Shown here in pieces: positions 31,130 to 40,734 of a DNA stretch of 64,000 bases. Origin of the DNA: Yaniella flava (GTDB lineage: Bacteria > Actinomycetota > Actinomycetes > Actinomycetales > Micrococcaceae); contig NZ_BAAAMN010000014.1 in assembly GCF_039529295.1 (NCBI RefSeq), positions 24,105 through 88,104 on the forward strand. The letters run 5' to 3'. Position numbers and translations under genes: made by a program. Numbering within the stretch: the first letter of the stretch is position 1; the number at the start of each line of letters is the position of its first letter. The notes beneath the pieces are model-generated. The model did not search any database and was not told the origin of the DNA. It saw only the letters and a program-made list of their open reading frames with translations.

Positions 31130-34100
31130 TCATGCTGATGCGCGGTCCATTTCTTTGCGCTGTGCCACATCCGATGCACGAGTTGAGGCCATCCGCAAGA
31201 AGCTTTGTGGAATGCGAATCTCCACCGGCACGGCACGTCCGTGAATATCTACATCAATCGCCACGGTCCCTCGGACCACTCCCCCGGTTTGGGGATCACG
31301 TAATGCGCGCAGAGAGTTGTAGTTCGGCGAACTTTCATCGTCATCCAACGTTCCAGCTGCGGTGATGCGACCAATGCGCTCCGGTGTTGGTTCCAGTCCA
31401 AAGATTTCACATGCTGCCCTGGCTTCATCCACACTCTTCAAGTGCAAGATGACACCGCGGGTCACGCTGTCGTTCAGATTGGCGTTGGTGATGTCGGTGA
31501 CGCGCTGAGTGTAGAGGTTCACGTCCGTACCCTGGGAGCGTGCCAGACGACCCAGTTTGATCAGCTCCTCTGGGTTCGAGGACAGGAATACCCACGCTTC
31601 GTCGAGTCGGATGATGCCGTTACGACCGGTCAGTGCCATCGAAGAACCCTGCACAATGTTGCGGATCAGTGCGGTGGTAATGCGCTGGTTGATGGACTTT
31701 GGCGGCTGTCCTGGTGCTGGTAGGTCAAGCTCTTGTTGGCCGGCCATGATCAGTGTCGTGCCGTCGTGAACACGAAGACCAACAGTGTCATCATCGGAAC
31801 CGACCAGGGCTTGGAACAGTGGGGAGGACTGAGACATCATCTCGATGCGTTCCACCAGGCTGGGTTCGATAACTGCATCGGCTACTGCGCGGCGTAGAGC
31901 GGTCAGCGTTGAGGTGTGGCCCTTTTCGGCACCGTAACGCAGAGCGTATTGCAGTAGCGGCTCAGCCTGGGACATCTCGATGGTTGAGCCATATGGGTTG
32001 AGTTCGGCCAGGTTGGAGATCGCCATTTCGATACCCACCTCGATAGTCGAGGCGTATTTGATCGGGTCGAAAATGCCGTTTTCCTCAGCCAGTCGGTCAA
32101 GACCAAAGACGCGCCCGTTATCCATGGATTCCACGGTCGGGGTGAGGTCCGAGTCACGCTTAGGGTCAATGATGACCTGTGGGTAACCCAGCTTGTCGGC
32201 CTGAAACGCTTCCCACTGCATCAACATCGTGTTGTGGTTCGGCACATAGCCAGCCATCAGGTAGGTAGAGTCAACGGAGTCCACGGTGATGCAACGCATC
32301 GGCTCAGACTCTGCTGGCTCGATGGACTCGATGTAGAGCCACTGGTTTGTACCGCGCACCGTCTCGGGCAGTCGCTGAGCTTTGCGGGGCAGCCAGAACA
32401 CAGGTTGGTCGGTGGTGAAGTGGATACGATGGCGATCCTTCGTCTGCACGTAGACACCATCGGCGTCCCGGTAGCCTGCTGTGTTGACGTTCAGCGAAGC
32501 TTTGATGCCCAAAGAGCGAATGAGGTCGAGTGCATCTTCGGCCAGTCGCTGGTGAGACAGGGAGAGCTCACAGCTGCCAGTCTTGTCAATCGAGCCGTCG
32601 GAATCCATGAGGCCACGCAACAGCTCGAACCTTTGCTCCACGGAGGCAGTGGCGTAGTTGGTCGGAATATGCTTATCCCCCACCGCGCCAGTCTTATTCA
32701 GGTCAAGGCCCCAGTTGGTGACATAGTGAACACACCAGTTCTCTGGGTGAGTCTCCTTATTCATCGAGCCGCGGCGGATGTCGTAACCGACAGATTCAAT
32801 GCGATCAAGAATTTCAAATTCAGGACTCACCAGAGAGCCGAATCCATCGGTTGCCCCGTCGCCGAGCCAGACGCCGAAAACATACGGGTCCATTGGAAGA
32901 TCGCGGTGCGTACCTTGGACTGGCTGGGTGAGCTTGATGGCGAACTGCGACCCTGCATTGTCCGCTTTGAGGCCGCGACCTAGCATTTCGCCGACCGATA
33001 AGACCTGCTCATCGTCATCCGAGGTGCGCAGCAGCGTATTTTGAGCAATTTGCTCTAGTCGGATGGATAGACCGAGTAGCGCCTTGCGGTGCTGGTAGAG
33101 GTATTTTGCTCCGCCAAACTGCGACATGCGGTCATGGTTTTCGACTTCGACTGTCTCAGTGGTGAATGGCACCTTGTATTTCTTGGCGACCAGACCAAGG
33201 TCCGACCGTACCGATGACACCTCGCGGGTCATACCGGCATCAACCATCATCTTGGCAATGCGGCGAATATGCGCCCGTCCACCGAACGGCGCGACTTTCT
33301 GAGCAGCCTCAATCGCATCGGTCTTGAACGGGTGGCCACGGTGCTTCACTGGGACATCGTGCAGTAGTCCAAGCATTTCTTCGGCTTTGTAGTAGCGCGG
33401 CTTTGGAGCCTTCCCGCCGTCGTGCCAGGCATCATGGTTTTGTGCAACTTCTGTGACGCTGTCGGCGATGAATCGGGCACCTAGCGGTGAGCCTGCTGCA
33501 ACCAGGCCATCACGCAGCTCACGTGAAGAGATCAGCTGATCGGAGTGACTTTCGGCCAGCTTCTCGACAGCATCTTTCCACTGCTGGTTTTTAGCCTCGT
33601 GCTTGGTGATCGGCAGCGTCCAGTCCTCGATGCATCGCTCTAGGAGTTGACGAACGTCGTAGACCTTCGTCTCGTGCTCGGCGGTGAATCCCTTGGCCAG
33701 CTTTGGCTGTGATGCTGCTTTGGCGACAGGCTCGATATCCACCATGCGTAGTGCTGAGCGAACCGTCTGTGCGTTTGAGAAGGTTGACTCGTCCACAATT
33801 GGTGCAACCTTCTGAGCTAACGTCTGTGCGTCCACCTGCTGCTCATCAGTGTGTTGCACGGCAAGTTCACGCAATGCCTCAACCTGATCCATCAGGCGCT
33901 TCCGACGGGCGATGCCGCTCTGGTGTTTCTTGGCAGCACGGTAGTTTCTTGCGCGGAAGTCAGACACCACGAACTGGTGGTTCGAGTCCACCGTGAGTAC
34001 CTGACCATCCGAGAGGCGCAATTTGTAGGCGTCAATGGTTTTGGCGGCATGATCGAAGATTTCCAGCACATGGCAGGGCTTACCGTCACGCCCGTAGACG

Positions 34101-35617
34101 ATATCTCCGACCTTCAGATCACCCATAAGTACATTCCCACTAGGGGTTTTGATGATTTCTCTCAGAGAGGAGGCTTTGCCAGAGCCACTGGACCCACAGT
34201 TGATGCTCACCGGCGGTGCATCTTCCTCGTTGTAAGCCTCCTGTGGGTTGGTGTAGACCGGCGTCCCGTCACGCTCAGCGAAGCCGCGAAGGATGCCGTG
34301 GCGATCCCCTGACCGTGAGGCGTCTTGGATGCCCGATGCGGCGATGTTCTGGATGGGCATGTCGTGGATATTGGGGTTGGCCTTGACCGTGGAGGCGATC
34401 ATCATCTCCACCCACGATTTATCCTGCCGGTGTTCCATGGGGCGGATTTCGGCAGCCGTCTCAATGGCACCAAAGTCTCGTATTTTGCCATCCATGGCGA
34501 CCAGTACCGAGGATTCCACCAGCGTTGGTGAGCCGTGGCCACCGGCGTAGACATCTTCGATCTGCTGGAGTCGGGCAACCTTTTCCTCTTGCTCGCCACG
34601 GCTCATGCGACCATGCTGTTGCTGCTCTGCGCGGTCGTTGAGGTAGTTGCGGCGGTTGCGGCGTATCTCTGCACGAGTCATCTGTTGTGGCTCTAGTGAC
34701 CCACGAATCGAGGTGGCTAACGCACCGGCATCCATCAGCGGGATCAGCCAGTTCGCCCTGGGGTCATCTGGGCGGATGAATTCAAGTTCAATATCGGCAA
34801 CTGAACCAAACGACACCATCGATTGGCCTGCTCTTGTGCCCATACCGCGGGTGAGATCATCAGGCCATTCCTCGCAGTCCACGCCGTCTTCTTCAAGTCG
34901 TGCAATAGAGCGCACGGTGCGCGAGTCTCGGATGACGTGCATGTGCTCGGGGTGGGCCAGGGTTGGCACATCGGGGTTACTGCCAGGATTCCACCAAGAG
35001 TCAGCAGCAGCAATATCTGCCGGTGATGGCTGGTTGAGACCGGCGCGTGCAAAGATGCGGTTGAGCCGTTCCAGGTCGTGATCGTAGTCAGATAGTGGTG
35101 TCCCGCCCTCCACCAGGGTGTAGGTGAAGGATTCCAGCAGATTTTTCAACCCACCAGCTGTCATAGAGCCAGCCAGCTCAACGCCCAGTAGTAGCACTGA
35201 TTCTCGGGTGATCTCCCCATGCATAACCGAGTTCAGATACCGGTTGAGATTTTGCTGGCCGTGGCGCATCTGACGTGGTGCATCAATGTCGGCCTCCCAG
35301 ACTTTTGGCACACTGGTGCGAAGCAGGTGGATGCGTCGGTAGGAGTTCTTTGATGCACTGCGACGCTTGATGGCTGATCGTGGTGTCAGCTTGGCGATAT
35401 CGCTCAGCGCATCGTAGAGCGGCATGTAGGCCGACAGGAGGCGCTGGGTATCACGCGCATCGGCAACGGGTACCAGCGGCACCTTGGCATAGAGCCAGAT
35501 GGAGTGCTCATCGGATACCGAGGTGATCATCCCATTGCCCATCACCTGACGCTTCATGGTGGGCATGATGCCCATGGAGTCAAGATCAAAGTCTTCTGAA
35601 TGTCGCTTATTGCTCAC
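31130..35617 (-). CDS. virB4: VirB4-type conjugation ATPase with an intein
   Basis: 1495 residues from a GTG (35617) with GGAAGAG upstream; 847 residues remain after intein removal. It is the motor ATPase of type IV secretion. The Walker A motif GSSGSGKT is split: GSSGSGK ends the N-extein at residue 481 and T begins the C-extein. Walker B is IIRLDEAWVFL, and INQRITTALIRNI and LYTQRVTDITNANL follow as in VirB4/TraC proteins. The N-terminal 450 residues would be the channel-interacting domain. It follows the TcpC-like gene by three bases. Confidence 0.85.
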   Translation of the reverse strand: MSNKRHSEDFDLDSMGIMPTMKRQVMGNGMITSVSDEHSIWLYAKVPLVPVADARDTQRLLSAYMPLYDALSDIAKLTPRSAIKRRSASKNSYRRIHLLRTSVPKVWEADIDAPRQMRHGQQNLNRYLNSVMHGEITRESVLLLGVELAGSMTAGGLKNLLESFTYTLVEGGTPLSDYDHDLERLNRIFARAGLNQPSPADIAAADSWWNPGSNPDVPTLAHPEHMHVIRDSRTVRSIARLEEDGVDCEEWPDDLTRGMGTRAGQSMVSFGSVADIELEFIRPDDPRANWLIPLMDAGALATSIRGSLEPQQMTRAEIRRNRRNYLNDRAEQQQHGRMSRGEQEEKVARLQQIEDVYAGGHGSPTLVESSVLVAMDGKIRDFGAIETAAEIRPMEHRQDKSWVEMMIASTVKANPNIHDMPIQNIAASGIQDASRSGDRHGILRGFAERDGTPVYTNPQEAYNEEDAPPVSINCGSSGSGKASSLREIIKTPSGNVLMGDLKVGDIVYGRDGKPCHVLEIFDHAAKTIDAYKLRLSDGQVLTVDSNHQFVVSDFRARNYRAAKKHQSGIARRKRLMDQVEALRELAVQHTDEQQVDAQTLAQKVAPIVDESTFSNAQTVRSALRMVDIEPVAKAASQPKLAKGFTAEHETKVYDVRQLLERCIEDWTLPITKHEAKNQQWKDAVEKLAESHSDQLISSRELRDGLVAAGSPLGARFIADSVTEVAQNHDAWHDGGKAPKPRYYKAEEMLGLLHDVPVKHRGHPFKTDAIEAAQKVAPFGGRAHIRRIAKMMVDAGMTREVSSVRSDLGLVAKKYKVPFTTETVEVENHDRMSQFGGAKYLYQHRKALLGLSIRLEQIAQNTLLRTSDDDEQVLSVGEMLGRGLKADNAGSQFAIKLTQPVQGTHRDLPMDPYVFGVWLGDGATDGFGSLVSPEFEILDRIESVGYDIRRGSMNKETHPENWCVHYVTNWGLDLNKTGAVGDKHIPTNYATASVEQRFELLRGLMDSDGSIDKTGSCELSLSHQRLAEDALDLIRSLGIKASLNVNTAGYRDADGVYVQTKDRHRIHFTTDQPVFWLPRKAQRLPETVRGTNQWLYIESIEPAESEPMRCITVDSVDSTYLMAGYVPNHNTMLMQWEAFQADKLGYPQVIIDPKRDSDLTPTVESMDNGRVFGLDRLAEENGIFDPIKYASTIEVGIEMAISNLAELNPYGSTIEMSQAEPLLQYALRYGAEKGHTSTLTALRRAVADAVIEPSLVERIEMMSQSSPLFQALVGSDDDTVGLRVHDGTTLIMAGQQELDLPAPGQPPKSINQRITTALIRNIVQGSSMALTGRNGIIRLDEAWVFLSSNPEELIKLGRLARSQGTDVNLYTQRVTDITNANLNDSVTRGVILHLKSVDEARAACEIFGLEPTPERIGRITAAGTLDDDESSPNYNSLRALRDPQTGGVVRGTVAIDVDIHGRAVPVEIRIPQSFLRMASTRASDVAQRKEMDRASA
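32231..34174 (-). other. 648-residue intein inside the VirB4 Walker A motif
   Basis: The intein starts with Ala (ASSLREIIKTPSGNVLMGDL) rather than Cys or Ser, has block B as VDSNHQF and ends YLMAGYVPNHN before Thr. A LAGLIDADG-type homing endonuclease is present: FGVWLGDGATDGF and LLRGLMDSDGSIDK carry the two acidic residues. Excision joins GSSGSGK to T and restores the P-loop, so ATPase activity depends on splicing. A segment of about 200 residues before the endonuclease looks like an additional helix-turn-helix-rich region. Confidence 0.9.
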
Positions 35618-35620
35618 GTT

Positions 35621-36859
35621 TTACTCTTCCGTCTCCGCTTGTAGTTCGCGGTACTCAATGCCGTTGGAGAATTCGGCCAAATCATCGGATGATCCAACAG
35701 GTCCCCAAGACACCACCTGTGGAGTGGCAGTATCCGCGCCGAACAGCAGCACGTCATAGGAGAATTCGGCCACATGCTCTTCTGATTCAGCAGCCTCTTC
35801 ATCGGAGGATGCTTCGTCTGGTGAATTGACCAATCCGGCAATGCCGCTACTTGCATCTGGCCAGGTCACAGTGATGGTGACTCGGGCGATAACGTGGTCA
35901 AACTGCTCTTGGTCTTCATTGAAGGTTGCTTCGTCAGCTACCGCCATGGAGTTGACTGACGCCTCGGTGTTTGCAGCCTGTGGCATCGGCATATAGGCGG
36001 TGTTGTCGCTACCATCGCCCACCGCTTGCTTTAGTCGGACCGGGTCGGCTGAGAAGTAGCTTTCAGACCAGTTTTGTACCGCTGATTCGATATCGGTGGT
36101 ATTTCCACTGACCGAGGCGCGTCCGGGGAATGTGTCGCCACCGGCGATAGTGGTGTCAGAGGACACTGGCGCTTGGCTGGTCACAGAAACTGGGGCGGTC
36201 ACCCATGCCCCATCAGTGTCTGAAAAAGCGACCTCAACAGAGGCCGTGTAGAGTGCGCCAGTCTCGGAGACTAACGATAAGTAGTGCGTTTCGTGAGAGA
36301 TCGCTTCGGCTAGTGCTTCGTCGAAGTCTTCTGGCTGGTCGTCGGAGTTTTCCAGCGCAAGTTTGCCGTCGGAGGTGGACTCAACGTAGTCCCAGCCCGA
36401 CAGACTGACCCCTGGCAGTGGTGCGGGGTCCTGGTTGAGATAGTCGGTGACCTCTTGGACGGCCATCGCTTTGTGCGGGCTGTGGGTGGAGGTGGTATCG
36501 ATTTCCACAGGCTCTTGGTTGCCGACGGTATTGCCGACGTGAATGAAGTTGACCAGTGCCGAGATCGGGAACAAAAACAGCAGCACCGCATACATGTAGA
36601 CCCGTAGCCATTTAGCGCGCTTTTGACGCTTGCGGTACAGCTCGGCGGTGTCGGTAGGCTCCTCCACGAGGTCACGCTGAAAGAACTCGTCGGCGATATC
36701 GGCACCCTTACCCTTGGTGCCAGACAAATCCGGACGACCGTCACTTGGTGCCTTCGAGCGTTTGCCACGCCGCTTCTTTTCTTTGCCCTTTTCAGGAGCG
36801 GGACGGCTAGGTAAACCATCCTGCTCCTGAATCATGGCGTTGAGATCGAAATCATTCAC
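35621..36859 (-). CDS. TcpC/VirB8-like conjugation protein
   Basis: 412 residues. A basic cytoplasmic N-terminus (GKEKKRRGKRSKAPS) precedes one helix near residue 90 (VYMYAVLLFLFPISALVNFI). About 290 external residues follow, containing VQNWSESYFSADPVRLKQAV, which resembles the NTF2-like repeats of TcpC/VirB8 proteins. These form part of the inner-membrane channel of Gram-positive conjugation systems. Position immediately before virB4 supports the call. Confidence 0.6.
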   Translation of the reverse strand: MNDFDLNAMIQEQDGLPSRPAPEKGKEKKRRGKRSKAPSDGRPDLSGTKGKGADIADEFFQRDLVEEPTDTAELYRKRQKRAKWLRVYMYAVLLFLFPISALVNFIHVGNTVGNQEPVEIDTTSTHSPHKAMAVQEVTDYLNQDPAPLPGVSLSGWDYVESTSDGKLALENSDDQPEDFDEALAEAISHETHYLSLVSETGALYTASVEVAFSDTDGAWVTAPVSVTSQAPVSSDTTIAGGDTFPGRASVSGNTTDIESAVQNWSESYFSADPVRLKQAVGDGSDNTAYMPMPQAANTEASVNSMAVADEATFNEDQEQFDHVIARVTITVTWPDASSGIAGLVNSPDEASSDEEAAESEEHVAEFSYDVLLFGADTATPQVVSWGPVGSSDDLAEFSNGIEYRELQAETEE

Positions 36860-36875
36860 TGGTATTCCTGTGGAC

Positions 36876-37502
36876 CTAGTTCAACAAATCAAGCAGCAGG
36901 TCAAGCTCTTCTGGAAGATCATCGAGAACCCGGACGAATTCGGCTGCGGTCTTCGTGTCGTTACCCGGTGTCTGGCGTGAGACCAAGTCCAGTGCGTGCA
37001 AGAAGCGCCAGGCTGGAGTGGTGGTCTTCTTGGCGTCCCAGGTGGAGACCAAGACCATCCGGTCCAGAGCGTCTTCGGTGTCGCGAAGCTCGATTAGTGA
37101 CGAGACGACGCCGACGGTGTCTTTATCGACCGTGGCAATGGCGGCTGCAATGGCATCCACCTCGTTATCCAGTGTGAACAGCGTTGCGGCAAGCTTGCGG
37201 GTTGCACTGTCTGCTGCTTCGACATCGCGGACGACCTCGATGACTTCGTTGGCAATTTTCAGCGTGGTGCGCTGCGGTGTGCGTGTCCGACGCCGTGGCT
37301 TGGAGGCTTGTTTTTTCGCCGGAGTCTTCTCGGCGGACTGACTTGGGGAAGCTGCGTTGTCCGGTGCTGGTTTGGCATCATTGTGCACGGTGCCAGGCTT
37401 CTGAGGGGTTGGTGCCCCGGTGTTGGGCTGTCCGCCAAAGTTGGGTTTTGGGGTGGTGGACTGGTTGCCAAAAGCGTTGGACTTTCGGGTGTCATTGCTC
37501 AT
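36876..37502 (-). CDS. Hypothetical protein with disordered basic N-terminus
   Basis: 208 residues. The first 85 are low-complexity, rich in Pro, Gln, Lys and Arg (KKQASKPRRRTRTPQRTT); the rest is helical and acidic, ending DDLPEELDLLLDLLN. No family recognised. It lies 16 nt upstream of the TcpC-like gene in the transfer operon. Confidence 0.6.
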   Translation of the reverse strand: MSNDTRKSNAFGNQSTTPKPNFGGQPNTGAPTPQKPGTVHNDAKPAPDNAASPSQSAEKTPAKKQASKPRRRTRTPQRTTLKIANEVIEVVRDVEAADSATRKLAATLFTLDNEVDAIAAAIATVDKDTVGVVSSLIELRDTEDALDRMVLVSTWDAKKTTTPAWRFLHALDLVSRQTPGNDTKTAAEFVRVLDDLPEELDLLLDLLN

Positions 37503-37748
37503 GGGTTGGTTCTCCTAGGTGGTTTGAATCCTTCTACCTGGGCATCATGCAGGGCTTTTGTTTTGCAGTCTTCCCCAGCCGTTCTGACAGCGTCTTTTTG
37601 GCTATATGTGGCAAAGCCACAGAGTGCCCTAGAACGTCTCACGATGCTCTCAGACAGCCTGTGGCTTGTTGTAGTGTCACTTCCCAATTCCGAGCCTGCA
37701 AACGCCTGTGACGACATTCTGTGGCTTCTGGCGGGGTCCTGGAGGGGG
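37503..37748 (-). other. Gap with a possible small gene and shared sequence
   Basis: 246 nt without a confident gene. A frame from an ATG at 37717 would give about 72 residues and ends overlapping the next ATG (ATGA), but it has no ribosome-binding site. The region contains GTGGCaaaGCCAC as a small hairpin and the segment 37546-37576 that resembles 17769-17802. No CCGGACAC. Confidence 0.35.
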
Positions 37749-38318
37749 TTAGCGTCGGCGCCCTCCGGTCTGGGCCTTGCCGATGGATTCGACGTGATCC
37801 AACAGATCATCTTCGAGTTCCTGGTCGGAAAATTCTGAATCGTCGCCTGGTCCAAGGTTCTTCACGTGACCCAAAGAGCGGTATTTCTTCTCACCTTTGG
37901 CTTCGACCAGTTTGTAGACCAGCACGCTGTTGCCCATGAGGTCATCTTCGATGATTTCCATCAGCAGATCGACTGAAGCGTCAGAGTCCACGCGGTTGGT
38001 GTTGATGTATTCGAGCTTGGGGCCGTCTTTGTCTTTGGATTCCAGCTGGATGACGTAGCGCTGTGAGCTTTCGTGGAATTCAAAGCCGCGGATGATGGCG
38101 GCAAACGGGGTGGCGTCCTCGGAGAGTAGGTCGTTGACCGTGTCGCGGAACTTCCAGTCGCGAGCCATGGTTGCCACCTCGCGGATGTTCATCAGCATCT
38201 GGGCGTTCCAGTCGGCATGGTCATTGGGTCCGGTCATGGAGGCTGCGGCAGCGATGATGGATGCTTCGACAGCACCTGGTTCAAAGTATTCGCGTTTGGT
38301 GCGGGTCTGGTTGGACAT
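37749..38318 (-). CDS. Hypothetical protein downstream of the RecB-like nuclease
   Basis: 189 residues, soluble, acidic, with an ISSxx-free helical N-terminus and a central beta-rich part (AAIIRGFEFHESSQRYVIQL) that may bind nucleic acid. It is 29 nt after a RecB/Cas4-like nuclease gene, so a single-strand-binding or nuclease partner role is possible. No family recognised. Confidence 0.55.
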   Translation of the reverse strand: MSNQTRTKREYFEPGAVEASIIAAAASMTGPNDHADWNAQMLMNIREVATMARDWKFRDTVNDLLSEDATPFAAIIRGFEFHESSQRYVIQLESKDKDGPKLEYINTNRVDSDASVDLLMEIIEDDLMGNSVLVYKLVEAKGEKKYRSLGHVKNLGPGDDSEFSDQELEDDLLDHVESIGKAQTGGRRR

Positions 38319-38347
38319 TGTGATGGTTCCTTGTCGTGGGATTGGTG

Positions 38348-39991
38348 TTATTCGTCGGAGTCTTCAGGGGGCATGACCTGATCGAACAGATCGAGCACGG
38401 TGCCGGTGGCAAAGCCAAGTTCGGTAGCAAGCTCATCGAGCCAGGATGTGACTTCGGCTTCGTCATCAAAGTCGCACTGGGCGTTTCGGATGTACGTGTC
38501 TGCGACATGGCTGAGCCGGGTGAATGCGCCGTCTTGCGGTGTGGAGTCGGTTCCGGTCCAGGTGTTGACCCCGGCGGTGATGACTTCGACCACATCGGTG
38601 AGGGTCAAAACTGTCAGGCTGCGTTGGCGGTCGCGGTCAAAGTCTGGGTGGGCATTTCGGATCGCTTCGTCGATACGGCTGTAGAGCCGGAACATCGAGT
38701 TTGCAGCCCAGCTATTGGGGTTGAGTTCACCGGTGTCAGTTAGCAGCTCCCAGGGCTGGAGCTCTTCGATGATTGGTCGGGTTTTCATAGTGTCCTTCTG
38801 CGGGGTCGGTGTGTCAGTCTCACCGGTGGATTGCTCCGGCTTGGTTTCACCGTGTCCGGCATCGAGGTCTTCGTCGTGCTCATCATCAACCTCGACATCT
38901 TCTTCGTCAGCGGGGATGAATTCGATACCGGCATCAATGGCTTTTGGCGACGGTTCAAAGCCTGCATCTTGGGCGGTTTCGCAGATGTTGGCCAGAGGGC
39001 ACCAGCCGCACAGGGGGCCGGCCTTCGTCGGGAACGCGGATTCTTCGATAGCCGTGTTGTGAATATCCCAGGCGTCAACGAGATCATCTTTGGTTTCCTC
39101 TAGCAGCTTGTCGGAGACATCAATATCGACCTCATGGCTTGCTGCGGTGTAGAGCAATGATGCACCAGCTGGACGGATGCCGGTCTGGGCTTCTTTGAGC
39201 AGCGTGTAGGTGCGCATGGCTCGCTCGTAGCCGCCAAGATATTGCTCACCTTTGAAGCGCCCCGTTTTATAATCTCCGATCCACACATCGCCGTCATCGA
39301 CTCGTTCAGTACGGTCAACAGTTCCGGTGACCGGGACACCGGCGATGGTTTCCTCGATCTTTTCTTCAACGCGGTCCACGTCGATAGTCTTGGGGTCTTC
39401 AAGATCAAAGATTCCGCCGGCCAATTGGTTGAGCTTCTGTGTGAGCAAAGAACCTTTGGCGGCATCACCGGGAAACGTTTTTGCGACGACTTTGGAAATT
39501 TCCTCGGCTAACGCAACACCGTCACGCTGCTTGCGAGGTAGTTCGTAAAAACTTTCCAGCGCTTCGTGTGCAAGCCCTCCAGCTCCGGCTGGGCTGAACG
39601 GTGAGTCGTCGAAGGGGATCATTTTCCCAAACGCCCACGATGCAGCGCAGTTATCCAGCAGACTGGATGCGGTGGAGGGGCTGAGCTTGAAACGCTGAAT
39701 CTTGGAGGTCACCAGATCGCGGTCGGTCACGTGCATTTTGTTGTCACGAAACTCAACGAATTGTGCCATTGCCAAAGCTTCATCTTCATAGCTGCTGGGA
39801 GCATCGGATAGTGGCGCTTCGGTGGTGCTGTCGTCACTGATTGCAGTCGGCTGAACAGCGTCAGGTTCGGGGGCAGGTGTAGTGCCGTTGACGGGAGCTG
39901 GAACAGCGCCATCGGGTGCACCTTCGGACGCCTTGTACCCGACGATCAGATCGTCGAACAGGCTGTGGGTTTTCAGAGGGGTTTGCGTCAT
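38348..39991 (-). CDS. RecB/Cas4-like PD-(D/E)XK nuclease with Fe-S cysteines
   Basis: 547 residues, leaderless start 9 nt after CCGGACAC. LSPSTASSLLDNCAASWAFG carries the first Cys, GGLAHEALESF the active-site His, GTVDRTERVDDGDVWIGDYK the D and E/D-x-K region, and CGWCPLANIC three more Cys. This order is that of the RecB-family exonucleases with a 4Fe-4S cluster (AddB, Cas4). The C-terminal 200 residues are extra, with an acidic hinge. It probably processes plasmid or invading DNA ends. No cas genes are nearby. Confidence 0.8.
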   Translation of the reverse strand: MTQTPLKTHSLFDDLIVGYKASEGAPDGAVPAPVNGTTPAPEPDAVQPTAISDDSTTEAPLSDAPSSYEDEALAMAQFVEFRDNKMHVTDRDLVTSKIQRFKLSPSTASSLLDNCAASWAFGKMIPFDDSPFSPAGAGGLAHEALESFYELPRKQRDGVALAEEISKVVAKTFPGDAAKGSLLTQKLNQLAGGIFDLEDPKTIDVDRVEEKIEETIAGVPVTGTVDRTERVDDGDVWIGDYKTGRFKGEQYLGGYERAMRTYTLLKEAQTGIRPAGASLLYTAASHEVDIDVSDKLLEETKDDLVDAWDIHNTAIEESAFPTKAGPLCGWCPLANICETAQDAGFEPSPKAIDAGIEFIPADEEDVEVDDEHDEDLDAGHGETKPEQSTGETDTPTPQKDTMKTRPIIEELQPWELLTDTGELNPNSWAANSMFRLYSRIDEAIRNAHPDFDRDRQRSLTVLTLTDVVEVITAGVNTWTGTDSTPQDGAFTRLSHVADTYIRNAQCDFDDEAEVTSWLDELATELGFATGTVLDLFDQVMPPEDSDE

Positions 39992-40000
39992 GCACTGTCA

Positions 40001-40008
40001 GTGTCCGG
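40001..40008 (-). promoter_or_regulatory. CCGGACAC-N9-ATG promoter
   Basis: CCGGACACT GACAGTGC ATG before the nuclease gene at 39991. Confidence 0.75.
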
Positions 40009-40119
40009 CGCAAAACTTGAGCGTGGTTGACATACCCCCTGGGGGTATCGGATTTGCTGGTTAACAGTATGTATGTGTTAAGAAGCTCTTTCACATACAC
40101 ATACATACAGTCCTGCTGT

Positions 40120-40540
40120 TTTCATGCCCCGCACTCCTCTGACCATGCTATTTCGCCTAGAACCATGCTTTGTGTACTCTCAACCATCCTTTGTGTATAT
40201 CTGTCCATGCTCTATACACCCCTACTTCGGCTCTATTGCAACGATGTACACACCTCTGACCATCAAGACCATGCTATTTGTAACCCTGTTTCCTACGTGC
40301 ATACTTTCCTCTTCACACATACCCAGTTTTCACACTCCTCGTATGTCCTAATTATTTGTCTTAATTAGGACATACTTTTTCGTCCTTCTTTTTCTTTTCT
40401 TTTTAATTCCCTATACACATGGTTCCGCAAAAACCATGGTTTCATGGTCAAGATCGTCTACTTCGTTGCAATGGCAGGCATCTGCTCTGACCATGCTGGA
40501 AAAATTTTCATGCCCATGACCATGCTTTTCATGGTCAAGG
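40120..40540 (+). repeat. Iteron-like repeats of a probable replication origin
   Basis: GACCATGCT or close variants occur at 40141, 40161 (aaCCATGCT), 40203 (gtCCATGCT), 40267, 40489 and 40518, with inverted copies such as CATGGTC at 40530. The last pair forms GACCATG cttttCATGGTC. The repeats lie in a gene-free, T-rich stretch of about 800 nt directly upstream of the Rep gene, the usual position of iterons bound by a replication initiator. Confidence 0.6.
40341..40375 (+). repeat. 14-bp inverted repeat GTATGTCCTAATTA
   Basis: GTATGTCCTAATTA (40341-40354) and its complement (40362-40375) are separated by 7 nt and followed by CTTTTTCG. The same sequence reappears at 40611 and 40718, so it is a recurrent protein-binding site rather than only a terminator stem. 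Confidence 0.65.
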
Positions 40541-40610
40541 TCAAAAAATCGTCCAAAAACTCCGAAATTCGTCAAAAAGTGCTGTGACGGTTATCACACG
40601 TGTTTGGTCT

Positions 40611-40734
40611 CGTATGTCCTAATTATTTGTAAATTTGCAGAATTGACTTGACAGCATGTGCTACGCTTACTGAGGAAATATAAACTTCTCAGACATCCAA
40701 AGTAAGCGTAGCAACCCAATAATTAGGACATACG
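40611..40734 (+). repeat. Nested inverted repeats upstream of rep
   Basis: An outer 17-bp repeat (CGTATGTCCTAATTATT at 40611-40627, complement at 40718-40734) encloses a 13-bp repeat (TGCTACGCTTACT at 40659-40671, complement at 40701-40713) and a short CTGAG/CTCAG pair. All pairs are perfect. This is likely an operator or origin structure; TTGACTTGACA at 40643-40653 may be part of a promoter within it. Confidence 0.7.

Noticed and set aside
38348..39991. Cas4 of a CRISPR system
   Set aside because: The Fe-S RecB-like motifs fit, but the protein is more than twice the usual Cas4 length and no cas1, cas2 or repeats are present.
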